DNA from: a bacterium
Lineage (GTDB): Bacteria > Sumerlaeota > Sumerlaeia > MVZB01
Direction of reading: 5' to 3'
DNA length: 5,421 nt
NCBI GenBank assembly: GCA_023480605.1
Contig: JAMCWS010000190.1
Coordinates: 2,891 to 8,311 of the forward strand
Position numbers and translations under genes: made by a program. Shown here in pieces: positions 5,184-5,421 of the stretch (position 1 is its first letter; each line of letters begins with the position of its first letter). Below the pieces are notes generated by a model, which was not told the DNA's origin, did not search any database, and saw only the letters and a list, made by a program, of their open reading frames with translations.

Positions 5184-5421
5184 TCAGCCTTCGGCCACCG
5201 CCTGCGGTTCGACGTATTCGAGCAATCCCTCCTCGCCTCCCTCGCGGCCGAAGCCCGACTGCTTCATGCCGCCGACGGGCGCCTCGGGCGCCGGGCCGGC
5301 GGAGGCGCTGGTCACCTCCCCGGCGGTGGACATGGTCAGCTTCACCGGCTCGACATCGGTTGGCACGCGCATAGCCGAGGCAGGCGCGCACACGATGAAG
5401 CGGCTCCTCCTCGAGCTGGGG
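5184..5421 (-). CDS. C-terminal end of an aldehyde dehydrogenase family protein, partial
   Basis: The frame enters at the right edge and ends with TGA at 5186-5184. It contains PEAPVGGMKQSGFGREGGEE followed by GLLEYVEPQ, the conserved C-terminal signature of NAD(P)-dependent aldehyde dehydrogenases of the succinate-semialdehyde type (usual form PFGGxKxSGxGREGG). These enzymes oxidise aldehydes to acids in the cytoplasm; the catalytic Cys and Glu lie outside the window, so neither substrate nor activity can be judged. The usual Phe of PFGG is Val here. The segment just upstream (about 5358-5420) matches the family poorly in this frame, while another frame reads YARANR, a family-like string, so a frameshift or decay is possible. 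The 239-base gap and hairpin downstream suggest it is not co-transcribed with the hydrolases. Confidence 0.7.
   Translation of the reverse strand, partial: PSSRRSRFIVCAPASAMRVPTDVEPVKLTMSTAGEVTSASAGPAPEAPVGGMKQSGFGREGGEEGLLEYVEPQAVAEG

Noticed and set aside
4945..5391. Extension of hydrolase 1 upstream to 5391
   Set aside because: The frame is open but overlaps the dehydrogenase coding region in another frame, is Arg/Gly-rich without recognisable content, and would bury the signal peptide about 150 residues in.

Overview
The window is GC-rich bacterial DNA in which every gene I can support lies on the minus strand, so transcription reads from right to left. No RNA genes, insertion sequences or CRISPR arrays are visible. 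Order in transcription: (1) the C-terminal end of an aldehyde dehydrogenase entering at the right edge (5184-5421); (2) a 239-base gap with a strong hairpin; (3) a secreted clan GH-A, GH42-like glycoside hydrolase of 760-771 residues (2629-4944); (4) a 103-base gap; (5) a second, closely similar secreted hydrolase of 759 residues (246-2525); (6) a 97-100 base gap rich in inverted repeats; (7) the first 48 codons of a third exported protein that runs off the left edge (1-145).

The centre of the window is a tandem duplication. The two hydrolases align almost end to end. By hand count they are about 80% identical over the N-terminal catalytic half, and much less alike in one stretch of the C-terminal half. 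Both have a signal peptide, an N-terminal (beta/alpha)8-type domain with a GITEEW segment and an ENDY segment that look like the two catalytic glutamates, a middle domain resembling the GH42 trimerisation (amidotransferase-like) domain, and a beta-rich C-terminal domain. They probably act outside the cytoplasm on a beta-linked sugar polymer or oligosaccharide; the substrate cannot be read from sequence. One paralog keeps Arg in the ENDYRT segment and the other has Tyr (ENDYYT), so the copies may differ in specificity or activity.

The three leftmost genes share one orientation, gaps of about 100 bases, export signals and similar start-site architecture, so they look like one polysaccharide-use operon. 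The gaps contain GC-rich hairpins just after each hydrolase stop and small hairpins that include the ribosome binding sites. None has an adjacent T-tract, so they look more like RNA-level control or processing elements than intrinsic terminators. The aldehyde dehydrogenase is probably a separate upstream unit.

Secreted GH42-like proteins of this architecture are typical of Planctomycetes, Verrucomicrobia, Lentisphaerae, Armatimonadetes and related uncultured groups. This is a weak, family-based inference; the window has no marker gene that fixes the taxon.
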